From: an uncultured Flavobacterium sp.
GTDB lineage: Bacteria > Bacteroidota > Bacteroidia > Flavobacteriales > Flavobacteriaceae
Assembly (NCBI GenBank): GCA_943912855.1
Contig: CALTVC010000009.1
Coordinates: 1-64,000, forward strand
Length of the DNA stretch: 64,000 nucleotides
Direction: 5' to 3'
The notes below the pieces were generated by a model that saw only the letters and a list, made by a program, of their open reading frames with translations, did not search any database and was not told the DNA's origin. Positions 8,949 through 17,293 of the stretch are shown one piece after another (position 1 is the stretch's first letter; every line of letters starts with the position of its first letter). The translations under genes and the position numbers were made by a program.

Positions 8949-10847
8949 TTACAGTGGTTTAAGTTTTTGAATGGTAAATATAAATGTACTACCTTCATCA
9001 TAATTGGATTCTACCCAAATGCGTCCGCCGTGTAGTTCAACTATCTTTTTACAGTTGGCAAGGCCTATTCCATAACCATCATAGATTTCAGTATCATGCA
9101 ATCGCTGAAAAATATCGAATATTTTTTCCTGATTTTCGGGGGCTATTCCTATGCCATTGTCAACTATTTCAAACTGATAGTGGTCTTTAAGCGTTTTTCC
9201 CGAAATGGTAATGTATGGTAGTCTTTCTTTGCTACTAAATTTAATACTGTTATTTATAAGATTTTGAAAGAGTTGGCGGAGCTCCGTGTTATAACCATAC
9301 ATTTCCGGTAGTTCATCTTCGGTTATCACGGTAGCTTTGTTTTCTGTTATTAAGACATTGAGGTCGTCTATTACTTCGTTTACAAGTTGGGAAGTATGTA
9401 TAGGTTGTAATGTTTCGCCTCTGCCTAGTTTGCCAAAATTTAGTAAAGCGCGAACTATTTCATTCATTCGGGTTACTGTACTGTTTATGACTGAAAGATG
9501 CTCTTTAACCTCTCCTGTTATTTGTTCAGGATAATCTTCTTCCAGCATCATAATGTAATTTAAAACTGTACGTAGTGGTTCCTGTAAATCGTGCGATGTG
9601 ATGTAGTTAAACTGCTCAAGTTCTTCGTTTTTCTGCCGAAGTTCTGTTGTTTGTTTTGTTATTAATGCTTCGTTAGCTTTTCTACGGGTAAGGTCTGTAA
9701 CGTAAGATAGCATAAGGTAATTATCATTTTTCCCTTTTATAGGCGTCATTACAACCTCTATGGGAAACTCTTGCTCATTGCTTTTTAACGCCCTCACTTC
9801 CTCATGAATATTTTGACTGTTTATTACCGGGTTTTTAAAAAAAGTTGTCCTTCTTTCTATGCATACATCCCTTATGTCTTTTACAACGAGAGTTTCCAAG
9901 CCTTTACCGTAAAGATCCTTTTTACTGTAACCAAAAACAGACTCAGCTTCTTTATTTATATTAAGTATTGTTCCTTCTTTATCTGTCATGATTATTCCAA
10001 AAGGAGCAGCTTCCACCATAAGTTTAAAATTGTGTGTAGCTCTCTTAGCTTTGTTGCTGGCACGGTTTACCGTTCCTGATACAATTACGATAACTATAAG
10101 TGTAAAAATACAGAACGATAACAGCAGGAAAGCAAGCCCCAATTCTACTCCTATTATGCCTTTTCTATACAGGTAAAGTTGTAAATATCCTGTTATAAGT
10201 ATGATGATTATAAAGGTTGGAAAAAGTCTTCTTGCCATAAGGTTACCTACACCACGACCTGTAAAAACTGCTGTAAGGCCTGAACGCGGATGTATGAGAG
10301 ATGCTGCTATGCTAAAGAGTAAGAAGGCTATGGCGGAGTAAATAGCCATTGGTGTAAAAGTAATGGTTTGGAATTCAGGGGTTTTTAGGAGGTGCCCGAT
10401 TAGTATTATTATTCCGATAAATGTTATTGTATGGAATGTATATTGAGTGTAAATGGGTTTTGTGTTAAATCCAATTAATGCTAAACCTATAGAAGACAAC
10501 ATAAAACTACAAGCGGTGATTGGCGACATACCAAGATGTACAGATAATTCCAGGTTTGCGAAGTATTCCAGCAGAGATAAAAATGCTATTGTCATTATGC
10601 ATACAGTACAAAACTTTGTAATGATAACGGCTCTTTTATTGTCCTTTGCTATTAGTAATAAACATAATCCAATTAAAAAAAAACAGAACGCAGTATCTAG
10701 GGCAAGCGGAAGAGGGGGAAGCTTTTCTATACTTATGACCTCGTATCTAAGTAAATAACCATAAAGTAATACTACGATACCTAAAAGTAAAATACCAATA
10801 GCTGAAAATGTAATAAAGGGTTTATATTGGTTTTTTGTGGGTCGCAT
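8949..10847 (-). CDS. Membrane PAS sensor histidine kinase
   Basis: A 632-residue kinase. The first 260 residues hold about eight membrane helices with short loops, an integral membrane sensor rather than a periplasmic one. A PAS domain follows (about 272-390, EAAPFGIIMTDKEGTILNIN). Then HisKA with FNYITSHDLQEPLRTV (His419) and HATPase with N box NLINNSIKF, DNGIGIAP (563-570) and GYGIGLA (591-597). The SHDLQEPLR form and the bacteriophytochrome-like catalytic domain are common in Bacteroidetes. No response regulator is adjacent, so it is an orphan kinase here and its partner is unknown. Confidence 0.92.
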   Translation of the reverse strand: MRPTKNQYKPFITFSAIGILLLGIVVLLYGYLLRYEVISIEKLPPLPLALDTAFCFFLIGLCLLLIAKDNKRAVIITKFCTVCIMTIAFLSLLEYFANLELSVHLGMSPITACSFMLSSIGLALIGFNTKPIYTQYTFHTITFIGIIILIGHLLKTPEFQTITFTPMAIYSAIAFLLFSIAASLIHPRSGLTAVFTGRGVGNLMARRLFPTFIIIILITGYLQLYLYRKGIIGVELGLAFLLLSFCIFTLIVIVIVSGTVNRASNKAKRATHNFKLMVEAAPFGIIMTDKEGTILNINKEAESVFGYSKKDLYGKGLETLVVKDIRDVCIERRTTFFKNPVINSQNIHEEVRALKSNEQEFPIEVVMTPIKGKNDNYLMLSYVTDLTRRKANEALITKQTTELRQKNEELEQFNYITSHDLQEPLRTVLNYIMMLEEDYPEQITGEVKEHLSVINSTVTRMNEIVRALLNFGKLGRGETLQPIHTSQLVNEVIDDLNVLITENKATVITEDELPEMYGYNTELRQLFQNLINNSIKFSSKERLPYITISGKTLKDHYQFEIVDNGIGIAPENQEKIFDIFQRLHDTEIYDGYGIGLANCKKIVELHGGRIWVESNYDEGSTFIFTIQKLKPL

Positions 10848-11009
10848 AAACTGTAGTTATTATGCTAAAGTATTGATTTTTTAATTTAGAAGTTATGTTT
10901 GTATTTACACGATTTGATTATGATGTGATTTAAGCTGTTGTAAATCATTTAGGAAAACGAAATTTATTGTAAGTATAATTAGCTATGATGGATGGATTAA
11001 CGTCATAAA

Positions 11010-11038
11010 AAAACCGCCCTTCAGTGAAGAGCGGTTTT
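11010..11038 (-). terminator. Terminator of the marR-nitroreductase-yceI operon
   Basis: Minus-strand hairpin AAACCGC-TCTTCA-CTGAAG-GGCGGTTT followed by T7, about 20 bases after the yceI stop. Confidence 0.85.
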
Positions 11039-11059
11039 CAGTCAATTTAAACCCCGTAA

Positions 11060-11629
11060 TTAGTATACAAGTTTAACGGCAACTTCAAATTCGTCATAGA
11101 TAGTCTTGTCACCAAGGCCTTCGAAGAAGCTTTTAGAACCGTATTTAATATCGTATTTAGTCCTGTCGATGTTAAATTTAGTAGAAGCAGCGTTTTTACC
11201 TGTAGTAAGTTCAAAAGCTACAGGAGCTGTTTTACCTTTAAGAGTAAGATCTGCAGTTACAGTGTAAACGTTTTTAGATTTTTCTTTAACTGAAGTAAAT
11301 TTAAGTGTAGCAGTAGCATATTTGTCAGTACCGAAGAAATCGTCAGCTTTAAGGTGGCCTTCAAGTTTCTCTTTACCTTCACCAGCTTTAAGGTCAGTTA
11401 CGTTGATAGAGTTCATATCTACTGTAAAAGCACCACCTGTAAGAGCACCTTTAGTAAAAGTAAGTGAACCGTCTTTGAAGCTGATAGTACCACTGTGCTC
11501 ACCGGTAACTTTTTTACCTACCCAGTTAATAGTACTTGTTTTAGTGTTGATTTTCTTAGCTTGTGCAGAAGCTGTAAGAGTAGTAAGCGCTACTACAAGA
11601 GCGATAGCAATAGATTTTAGATTTTTCAT
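11060..11629 (-). CDS. YceI family periplasmic protein
   Basis: A 189-residue protein with a signal peptide ending near ASAQA (residue 23). The mature part is a YceI lipocalin-like barrel: TINWVGKKVTGEHSGTISFKDG at the start, GAFTVDMNSINVTD, then HLKADDFFGTDKYATATLKF, the usual YceI signature, and a final beta hairpin. Family members bind isoprenoid or amphiphilic molecules in the periplasm. It is the last gene of the marR operon, 33 bases after the nitroreductase gene, so it should be induced with that enzyme. Confidence 0.93.
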   Translation of the reverse strand: MKNLKSIAIALVVALTTLTASAQAKKINTKTSTINWVGKKVTGEHSGTISFKDGSLTFTKGALTGGAFTVDMNSINVTDLKAGEGKEKLEGHLKADDFFGTDKYATATLKFTSVKEKSKNVYTVTADLTLKGKTAPVAFELTTGKNAASTKFNIDRTKYDIKYGSKSFFEGLGDKTIYDEFEVAVKLVY

Positions 11630-11662
11630 CTGTGTTAAAATTTAGGATTAAAAAGGATTATA

Positions 11663-12301
11663 TTAAATTGTAATAAATAATTCGTTTTCAGGCTTGCGAA
11701 CCTTTGCAAAGTGCTGGTTAGCATCCTCTTCGTGACGGTAGCCAATTGTTGCTACAAGCGATGCGTTAAGACCTTTTTCTGTAAGACCAAGGATTTCATT
11801 GACTTTGGCAGCATCGAAACCTTCCATAGGCGTAGCGTCTATGTTAAGCAGGGGAGCAGTGTGTATTAGGTTAGCTAGGGCAATGTAAGTTTGTTTAGCC
11901 GTCCAGATGTTTTTTTGCTCATCTGAAAGAGTACCAAGGAACCCTTTAATATAGTCGCTAAAACCGGCAAGTGCCTCAACAGGTACACCACGAAGGGTAC
12001 TAGCATTAGCTATGTATTTGTCTACCTGTTCGTTGCCTGCATTAATTTCGTTAGCGAAAATAAAAATGTGCGAAGCATCCCTGAACAGGTTGGCATTGTT
12101 ACCGCTTGCACCTTCGGCAAGTTTTTCTTTAGCCTCCTGTGTTTCGGCAATGATTACTTTATAAGGCTGTAAACCTACTGATGATACACTTAGTTGAACC
12201 GCTTCTTTAAGCAGGGCAAGATCCTCTGCCGAAACTTTCTTAGTGGCATCGTATTTTTTTACAGCATAGCGCCATTTCTGACTATCTAAATAATTTTTCA
12301 T
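11663..12301 (-). CDS. NAD(P)H-dependent flavin nitroreductase family protein
   Basis: A 212-residue FMN enzyme of the NfsB-like nitroreductase group. Support: RYAVKKYDATKKVS at the N terminus (FMN phosphate-binding region), SVSSVGLQPYKVIIAE, the GLTEKGLNASLVATIGYRHEEDA block and the C-terminal AKVRKPENELF. The family moves hydride from NAD(P)H to nitro compounds or quinones. It lies between marR and yceI on the same strand with gaps of about 35 bases, so MarR probably controls it in response to quinones or other electrophiles. Confidence 0.92.
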   Translation of the reverse strand: MKNYLDSQKWRYAVKKYDATKKVSAEDLALLKEAVQLSVSSVGLQPYKVIIAETQEAKEKLAEGASGNNANLFRDASHIFIFANEINAGNEQVDKYIANASTLRGVPVEALAGFSDYIKGFLGTLSDEQKNIWTAKQTYIALANLIHTAPLLNIDATPMEGFDAAKVNEILGLTEKGLNASLVATIGYRHEEDANQHFAKVRKPENELFITI

Positions 12302-12336
12302 GATATTTATAATAATGTGGTAATCTGTTTCTTTTG

Positions 12337-12789
12337 TTATAATGTCCTGTATTTTTCGAGTAACTCATTGAGTAAAATCAACTCTTCTGGGGTAAGGTTT
12401 TGTGCGAAGCGTGTTTCGGCCTCATCTACCACCGGGTCAAGTTCTCTAAGTAAAGCCAACCCTTTTTCAGTAATTCCTATCTCCATCTTACGGCGATTAT
12501 CAGGGCAAACTTCCCTGCTTACCAAATCTTTTAGCAGCAACTTATCTACAAGGCGGGTAGTGTTACTGGTTTTGGCTATCATACGTTCTTGTATTACACA
12601 CATATTTGCCGGTTTACCTTTCTGCCCACGTAATATGCGGAGTACATTAAACTGTTCGGGACTCAGGTCATGCGCCTTCATAGTCTCCTGTACCATTTCG
12701 CTCACAAGGCGTGTGGTGTGCATCAGGTTCATGACCACTTGTTTTTCAAGTGGCATGTTCGGGCTTTTTATGATGTCCTGAATTTTCAT
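12337..12789 (-). CDS. MarR-family transcriptional regulator
   Basis: A 150-residue winged-helix regulator. The recognition part (about 55-95) contains LSPEQFNVLRILRGQ, then NTTRLVDKLLLKDLVSREVCPDNRRKMEIGITEKG, the MarR wing with its Asp-x-Arg-(Arg) turn. Cysteines are present in the wing (CPDNRR) and in the helix before it (ANMCVIQE), so thiol sensing is possible but unproven. The frame extends upstream to 12861, but that would run through the promoter and operator, so the ATG at 12789 is chosen. First gene of an operon with a nitroreductase and YceI; probably self-repressing through the palindromes 30-60 bases upstream. Confidence 0.93.
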   Translation of the reverse strand: MKIQDIIKSPNMPLEKQVVMNLMHTTRLVSEMVQETMKAHDLSPEQFNVLRILRGQKGKPANMCVIQERMIAKTSNTTRLVDKLLLKDLVSREVCPDNRRKMEIGITEKGLALLRELDPVVDEAETRFAQNLTPEELILLNELLEKYRTL

Positions 12790-12815
12790 GGTGAAACACT
12801 TATTTGTATTCTCGA

Positions 12816-12847
12816 CAATTGTAATTACAATATTTGTATATACAAAT
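12816..12847 (-). promoter_or_regulatory. marR promoter covered by two palindromic operators
   Basis: Read on the minus strand, TTTG (12846-12843), a 19-base spacer and TACAATTG (12823-12816, one mismatch to TAnnTTTG) form a Bacteroidetes promoter. Two abutting perfect palindromes cover it: ATTGTAATTACAAT (12818-12831) and ATTTGTATATACAAAT (12832-12847). TTGTA-TACAA half-sites are typical of MarR/OhrR operators. One protein bound to each would block polymerase. Confidence 0.75.
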
Positions 12848-12891
12848 GTACTATAAAGCACAATCCGATTTACATTTCCGTTGTTAATGTT

Positions 12892-12921
12892 TTGTTAACG
12901 ATTTTAAGCCGTCTTTTTTTG
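12892..12921 (+). promoter_or_regulatory. Possible promoter of the thioredoxin-like operon
   Basis: TTG (12892-12894), 19 bases, then TTTTTTTG (12914-12921), one mismatch to TAnnTTTG, about 50 bases before the start codon. Confidence 0.4.
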
Positions 12922-12969
12922 ACCTAATTTTATGCTGAAAGAATACCGGCTTCGGCCAAAATACACATC

Positions 12970-13506
12970 ATGAAAAAACTACTTATGGCGCTTCCCGTCG
13001 CGCTATCCCTGGCTTTGCTTACCGGTTTTGCCAAAGGGGAGGGGAAGGGTGAACCAAAACCTGTTAAGGTATACACCAACGGAACCACTACTGTTAATGC
13101 CTACGAATGGGATGGGCTGGAATACTTTCTTAATAAGAAAACTGACACTACTTATGTGGTAAACTTCTGGGCTACCTGGTGCGTACCCTGCGTGCAGGAA
13201 CTCCCATACTTTGAACAACTTGCCGAAAAGTATAAGAATGAGAAGGTAAAGGTTATCCTCGTAAGCCTGGATATGCCCAAGCAGGCGGAAAGTCGCCTGT
13301 TGCCATTCATTGAGCGTAAAAAGGTAAAAAGCAAAGTAATACTGATGCGTGACCCCGACCAAAATACATGGGTACCTAAGGTAAATCCCGAGTGGAGTGG
13401 TGCTATCCCCGCCACCGTTATATATAATAAGGATAAGCGCAAATTCTACGAACGCTCGTTTACCCTTGCCGAACTTGAAACTGAATTGAAATCTATTAAT
13501 AAATAA
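12970..13506 (+). CDS. TlpA-like thioredoxin-fold protein, exported
   Basis: A 178-residue protein with a signal sequence (residues 1-22). The thioredoxin domain has VNFWATWCVPCVQELPYF with the redox pair Cys71 and Cys74, and a cis-proline in AIPATVIYNK. It should act as a thiol reductase or oxidase in the periplasm. It is followed 12 bases later by a second exported thioredoxin-fold gene and then a rhodanese, all in one direction, so they are an operon for thiol or sulfur handling. Confidence 0.9.
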   Translation: MKKLLMALPVALSLALLTGFAKGEGKGEPKPVKVYTNGTTTVNAYEWDGLEYFLNKKTDTTYVVNFWATWCVPCVQELPYFEQLAEKYKNEKVKVILVSLDMPKQAESRLLPFIERKKVKSKVILMRDPDQNTWVPKVNPEWSGAIPATVIYNKDKRKFYERSFTLAELETELKSINK

Positions 13507-13518
13507 ACAGACTTTTAT

Positions 13519-14130
13519 ATGAAAAAGACGTTGAAATTTTTGTCTTTATTTCTTCTAGTGGGCACGCTGGCTGCCTTTACAAAAGCCGATACTGCGGGCT
13601 ATAAAGTAGGCGATATAGCTACCGACTTCAGCCTGAAGAACGTAGACGGTAAAAAAGTAAGTCTTAAAGACTTTAAATCGGCTAAAGGCTTTATTGTGGT
13701 ATTTACCTGCAACCACTGTCCGTATGCTCAGGCGTATGAAGAACGTATCATTGCACTGGATGCCAAGTACAAAGCCAAAGGTTACCCTGTAATTGCTATT
13801 CAGCCGAATAACCCTGATAAGGTAGCTGATGACAGTTTTGAAAACATGCAAAAACGTGCCAAGGAGAAAAAATACACGTTCCCATACCTAGCCGACGAAG
13901 GTCAAAAGATTTTCCCGCAATATGGTGCTACCAAAACGCCACACGTGTATGTGCTTGAAAAAACGCCTAAAGGTAATGTGGTTAAGTACATTGGCGGTAT
14001 AGATGACAACTACGAAGATGCAAAAGCGGTTAAGAAACATTATGTGGAAGATGCCGTAAACGCTCTGCTTGCGGGTAAAGAAGTGCCTGTTAAAGAGACT
14101 AAGGCTATTGGCTGTTCCATAAAAGCATAA
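13519..14130 (+). CDS. Redoxin/AhpC-TSA-like thioredoxin family protein, exported
   Basis: A 203-residue protein with a signal peptide (residues 1-23, AFTKAD). The fold is shown by GDIATDFSLKNVDGKKVSLKDF and by FTCNHCPYAQAYEERI, where Cys64 and Cys67 make a C-N-H-C pair, and by TPHVYVLEK with the cis-proline. An extra cysteine sits near the C terminus (IGCSIKA). This C-x-x-C-P variant is common in Bacteroidetes and is annotated as thioredoxin family protein; peroxidase activity is not shown. Middle gene of the operon. Confidence 0.9.
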   Translation: MKKTLKFLSLFLLVGTLAAFTKADTAGYKVGDIATDFSLKNVDGKKVSLKDFKSAKGFIVVFTCNHCPYAQAYEERIIALDAKYKAKGYPVIAIQPNNPDKVADDSFENMQKRAKEKKYTFPYLADEGQKIFPQYGATKTPHVYVLEKTPKGNVVKYIGGIDDNYEDAKAVKKHYVEDAVNALLAGKEVPVKETKAIGCSIKA

Positions 14131-14167
14131 TACCTTTACGGCTGTAACAACAAAGCAAAGTACAAAA

Positions 14168-14482
14168 ATGAATTTATCTCAGCAAGAGTGGTGGGACGGC
14201 ACCCAGGAAAGTACCGATGTGGTAATACTGGACGTGCGTACCCCTCAGGAATGGAACGAGGGCATTATACCCGGTGCCATTAATATAGACATATACCAGG
14301 GTGAGGCGTTTATAGATGCCCTTGAAGCACTAGACAAATCCAAGAGTTATTACGTATACTGCCGTTCGGGAGCGCGTAGTGGCAACGCCTGTAACGTTAT
14401 GGGGCAACTTGGTTTTGAAAAAGCCTTTAACCTTAGTGGTGGCATCATGGGCTGGAGTGGCCCGGTAGTAGCACCAGAATAA
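14168..14482 (+). CDS. Rhodanese-like sulfurtransferase, single domain
   Basis: A 104-residue rhodanese domain without signal peptide. LDVRTPQEWNEGIIPGAINIDI is the CH2A signature and VYCRSGARSGNA holds catalytic Cys65 in the six-residue active loop. It probably carries persulfide sulfur in the cytoplasm, in contrast to its two exported neighbours upstream. It ends the operon; a strong terminator follows. Confidence 0.92.
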   Translation: MNLSQQEWWDGTQESTDVVILDVRTPQEWNEGIIPGAINIDIYQGEAFIDALEALDKSKSYYVYCRSGARSGNACNVMGQLGFEKAFNLSGGIMGWSGPVVAPE

Positions 14483-14501
14483 TATTTTTTTATAAGAGAT
14501 G

Positions 14502-14527
14502 AAATCCGCCTTCGGGCGGATTTTTTG
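14502..14527 (+). terminator. Terminator after the rhodanese gene
   Basis: Hairpin AAATCCGCC-TTC-GGGCGGATTT followed by a T run. Confidence 0.9.
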
Positions 14528-14737
14528 TTTATGCTTACATTTCAATCATTAAGAATTTATCTGTAGCTTTGCTGAAGTTTATATGATTTAAAATGAAAAC
14601 TAACGGCTGTCTGCCTCCTCCAATACCTTAATATTTTGTTTACAACAAAAATGCATTCATCTCCCCAAAATTATTGGGCAGTTGTTTTATGCATTAAAGT
14701 TGCCTTTAAATAATATATTAATCTTAAGACAGTCTGT

Positions 14738-15607
14738 ATGAAAAAGACATATTGGTTATTACAAATTGCTGTAATACTGGCCGGATTTACCGGTGTTTTT
14801 GGTAAACTAATATCCTTAAATGAAGGATTACTTGTGTGGTATAGAGTACTAATTTCATCTTCCATACTTTTCATTATAATAAAATCAGTTGGTTTAAAAG
14901 ACGATACTACAATAAGCGATAAGAAAAAGATAGTCCTTGCCGGATTATTTATAACAATTCACTGGCTATTTTTTTACGCTAGCATAAAATATTCAAACAT
15001 ATCCATTGGTGTAGTGTGCTATTGCCTAACGAGTTTTTTCACCGCATTGTTAAAACCGTTAATAGATAGAGTAAAGTTTAAACTATCGGAACTCTTATTG
15101 AGCGGAATAACATTACTTGGCATCAGCCTTATTTTTCATTTTGATGTATCTTATCAGTTGGGGATAGGGTTGGGAGTTGTCTCATCAGTTTTTGCAGCAC
15201 TTTATACTGTTTACAATGAGCGTCTTGTAAAAATGTATGATAGTAAGCTTATAAACTTTTACCAAATGACTGGGAGTACAATTGCCTGGGGTGTATCACT
15301 GCCTGCCTATTTGTATTTCTTTCCTGTAGAAACAGTTATTCCTGGTATTAAGGATACGGTTTATTTATTGTTTTTATCGCTTTTTTGTACGGTGGGCTTA
15401 TATGTAATATTTGCAGAAGTACTAAAAAAGATACCAGCTTTTACGGTTAACCTAAGTTTCAATTTAGAGCCGATTTATGCAATTATTTTGGCCTTTTTAT
15501 TTTTTAATGAAGGGAAGGAACTTAATTTGTCGTTTTATATTGGCCTGTCGCTTATAATGGCTTCAGTACTATTACAGACGATTATTTCAATGAGAAAAAA
15601 GAAGTGA
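14738..15607 (+). CDS. EamA/DMT-family transporter
   Basis: A 289-residue membrane protein with about ten hydrophobic helices in two similar halves, the plan of drug/metabolite transporters. Support: LLVWYRVLISSSILFI in the first half, LFFYASIKYSNISIGVVCYCLTSFFTALLKPL, and NLSFNLEPIYAIILAFLFFNEGKELN near the end, where EPIYA is the usual EamA helix-9 motif. The substrate is unknown. It is monocistronic; a possible promoter is TTG (14674-14676), 18 bases, TAAAGTTG (14695-14702). The 190 bases before it hold no gene. Confidence 0.9.
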   Translation: MKKTYWLLQIAVILAGFTGVFGKLISLNEGLLVWYRVLISSSILFIIIKSVGLKDDTTISDKKKIVLAGLFITIHWLFFYASIKYSNISIGVVCYCLTSFFTALLKPLIDRVKFKLSELLLSGITLLGISLIFHFDVSYQLGIGLGVVSSVFAALYTVYNERLVKMYDSKLINFYQMTGSTIAWGVSLPAYLYFFPVETVIPGIKDTVYLLFLSLFCTVGLYVIFAEVLKKIPAFTVNLSFNLEPIYAIILAFLFFNEGKELNLSFYIGLSLIMASVLLQTIISMRKKK

Positions 15608-15613
15608 AAATAG

Positions 15614-15647
15614 ATAGCTACCTGCCGATAATTGGACAGGTAGCTAT
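15614..15647 (+). terminator. Terminator after the transporter
   Basis: Perfect 11-base arms ATAGCTACCTG and CAGGTAGCTAT with a 12-base loop, then an AT-rich tail. Confidence 0.7.
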
Positions 15648-15737
15648 TAATAATTTAGGCCGATAAGCACTCTTTAATATCAAATAAATCCTTAATTTCG
15701 TAGCGCACAAATTTTAACGCGAAATATTTATTAGCAA

Positions 15738-17126
15738 ATGAAATACGATATTATTGTTTTGGGCAGCGGCCCGGGTGGTTATGTTACCGCCATCAGGGCG
15801 TCGCAACTGGGCTTTAAAGTAGCTATTGTAGAAAAAGAAAGCCTTGGCGGTATTTGTCTTAACTGGGGATGTATCCCTACAAAGGCACTACTAAAAAGCG
15901 CACAGGTTTTTGACTACCTGAAACATGCATCAGACTACGGACTTACCGTAAAAGAGTTTGACAAGGATTTTGGCGCTGTAGTAGCACGTAGCCGTGGCGT
16001 AGCCGAGGGTATGAGCAAAGGTGTTCAGTTCCTTATGAAAAAGAACAAGATTGAAGTTATATACGGTTACGGTAAAGTAAAACCGGGCAAAAAAGTTGAG
16101 GTTACTGATGCCGATGGTAAAGTAAGCGAAATCAGCGCAGATAACATTATCATAGCTACAGGGGCACGCAGCCGTGAGCTTCCTAACCTGCCGCAGGATG
16201 GTAAAAAAGTAATTGGTTACCGTCAGGCTATGGTGCTTCCTGAGCAGCCTAAAAGCATGATTGTAGTAGGTTCTGGTGCTATAGGCGTAGAGTTTGCACA
16301 CTTCTATAACTCTATGGGTACTAAAGTTACTATCGTTGAGTTTATGCCAAACGTAGTTCCGGTAGAGGATGAGGATGTATCAAAACAATTTGAGCGTTCA
16401 CTGAAAAAATCGGGTATCGATGTAATGACCAACTCTTCTGTAGAGCGTATAGACACTACAGGAAACGGTGTTAAAGCGTTTGTAAAAACAGCTAAAGGCG
16501 AAGAAGTTCTTGAGGCTGACATCCTGCTTTCTGCTGTAGGTATCAAATCAAACATTGAGAACATAGGTCTTGAAGAAGTAGGTATTGCTACAGACAGGGA
16601 TAAAATCCTTGTAAACAAGTACTACCAGACTAATGTACCGGGCTACTATGCTATTGGTGACGTGGTTCCGGGTCAGGCACTTGCACACGTAGCTTCTGCA
16701 GAGGGTATCCTTTGTGTGGAGAAACTTGCTGGCCTGCACGTAGAGCCACTTGATTACGGAAACATTCCGGGCTGTACATACGCTACTCCTGAAATCGCTT
16801 CTGTAGGTCTTACCGAAAAAGCTGCTAAAGAAAAAGGTTACGAAATCAAAGTGGGTAAATTCCCATTCTCAGCTTCAGGTAAAGCTAAGGCTTCAGGTAA
16901 TGCTGATGGTTTTGTAAAAGTTATCTTTGATGCTAAATATGGCGAGTGGTTAGGTTGCCACATGATTGGTGCCGGTGTTACTGATATGATTGCTGAAGCG
17001 GTTGTAGCACGTAAACTTGAAACCACAGGTCACGAAATCATTAAGTCGGTTCACCCACACCCTACCATGAGCGAAGCTATCATGGAAGCTGCGGCAGCTG
17101 CTTACGATGAGGTAATACATATTTAA
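15738..17126 (+). CDS. lpdA: Dihydrolipoyl dehydrogenase
   Basis: A 462-residue flavoprotein disulfide reductase, the E3 part of 2-oxoacid dehydrogenase complexes. It has the FAD motif VLGSGPGGYVTA, the redox disulfide GGICLNWGCIPTKA (Cys40 and Cys45), the NAD motif VVGSGAIGVEFA, the second FAD motif YAIGDVV, and the C-terminal HPHPTMSE (His441, Glu446) that completes the active site of the partner subunit. Length and motifs match standard LpdA. No other complex subunit is adjacent; the gene stands alone between terminators. Confidence 0.96.
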   Translation: MKYDIIVLGSGPGGYVTAIRASQLGFKVAIVEKESLGGICLNWGCIPTKALLKSAQVFDYLKHASDYGLTVKEFDKDFGAVVARSRGVAEGMSKGVQFLMKKNKIEVIYGYGKVKPGKKVEVTDADGKVSEISADNIIIATGARSRELPNLPQDGKKVIGYRQAMVLPEQPKSMIVVGSGAIGVEFAHFYNSMGTKVTIVEFMPNVVPVEDEDVSKQFERSLKKSGIDVMTNSSVERIDTTGNGVKAFVKTAKGEEVLEADILLSAVGIKSNIENIGLEEVGIATDRDKILVNKYYQTNVPGYYAIGDVVPGQALAHVASAEGILCVEKLAGLHVEPLDYGNIPGCTYATPEIASVGLTEKAAKEKGYEIKVGKFPFSASGKAKASGNADGFVKVIFDAKYGEWLGCHMIGAGVTDMIAEAVVARKLETTGHEIIKSVHPHPTMSEAIMEAAAAAYDEVIHI

Positions 17127-17166
17127 TTTAAGATTTCAGATTGTAGATTTCAGATTATGCGGTGTT

Positions 17167-17206
17167 CCATTCTGAATGGAGTGCAACGTAGTTGAAGAAT
17201 CTCAAA
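17167..17206 (+). repeat. Degenerate dispersed intergenic repeat, CATTCTGAA...GAATCTC type
   Basis: The stretch beginning CATTCTGAATGGAGTG and ending GTTGAAGAATCTC resembles a short non-coding repeat I know from many Bacteroidetes genomes. A related copy in the other orientation lies at 41592-41617. Two imperfect AGATTTCAGATT units precede it. Confidence 0.5.
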
Positions 17207-17217
17207 TGATACTATAA

Positions 17218-17249
17218 ATCCGTCCTTTTTAAGGGCGGATTTTTTTATT
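17218..17249 (+). terminator. Terminator after lpdA
   Basis: Hairpin ATCCGTCC-TTTTTAA-GGGCGGAT followed by a T run. Confidence 0.8.
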
Positions 17250-17276
17250 GTGATACATGAACATTGCTTACATTTA
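17248..17276 (+). promoter_or_regulatory. Promoter of the serine hydrolase gene
   Basis: TTG (17248-17250), 18-base spacer, TACATTTA (17269-17276), one mismatch to TAnnTTTG; the start codon follows 18 bases later. Confidence 0.5.
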
Positions 17277-17293
17277 TCATAACAAAAACAACC

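Noticed and set aside
15930..16301. A 123-codon minus-strand frame over lpdA
   Set aside because: Shadow of a certain gene; no motif, no promoter.
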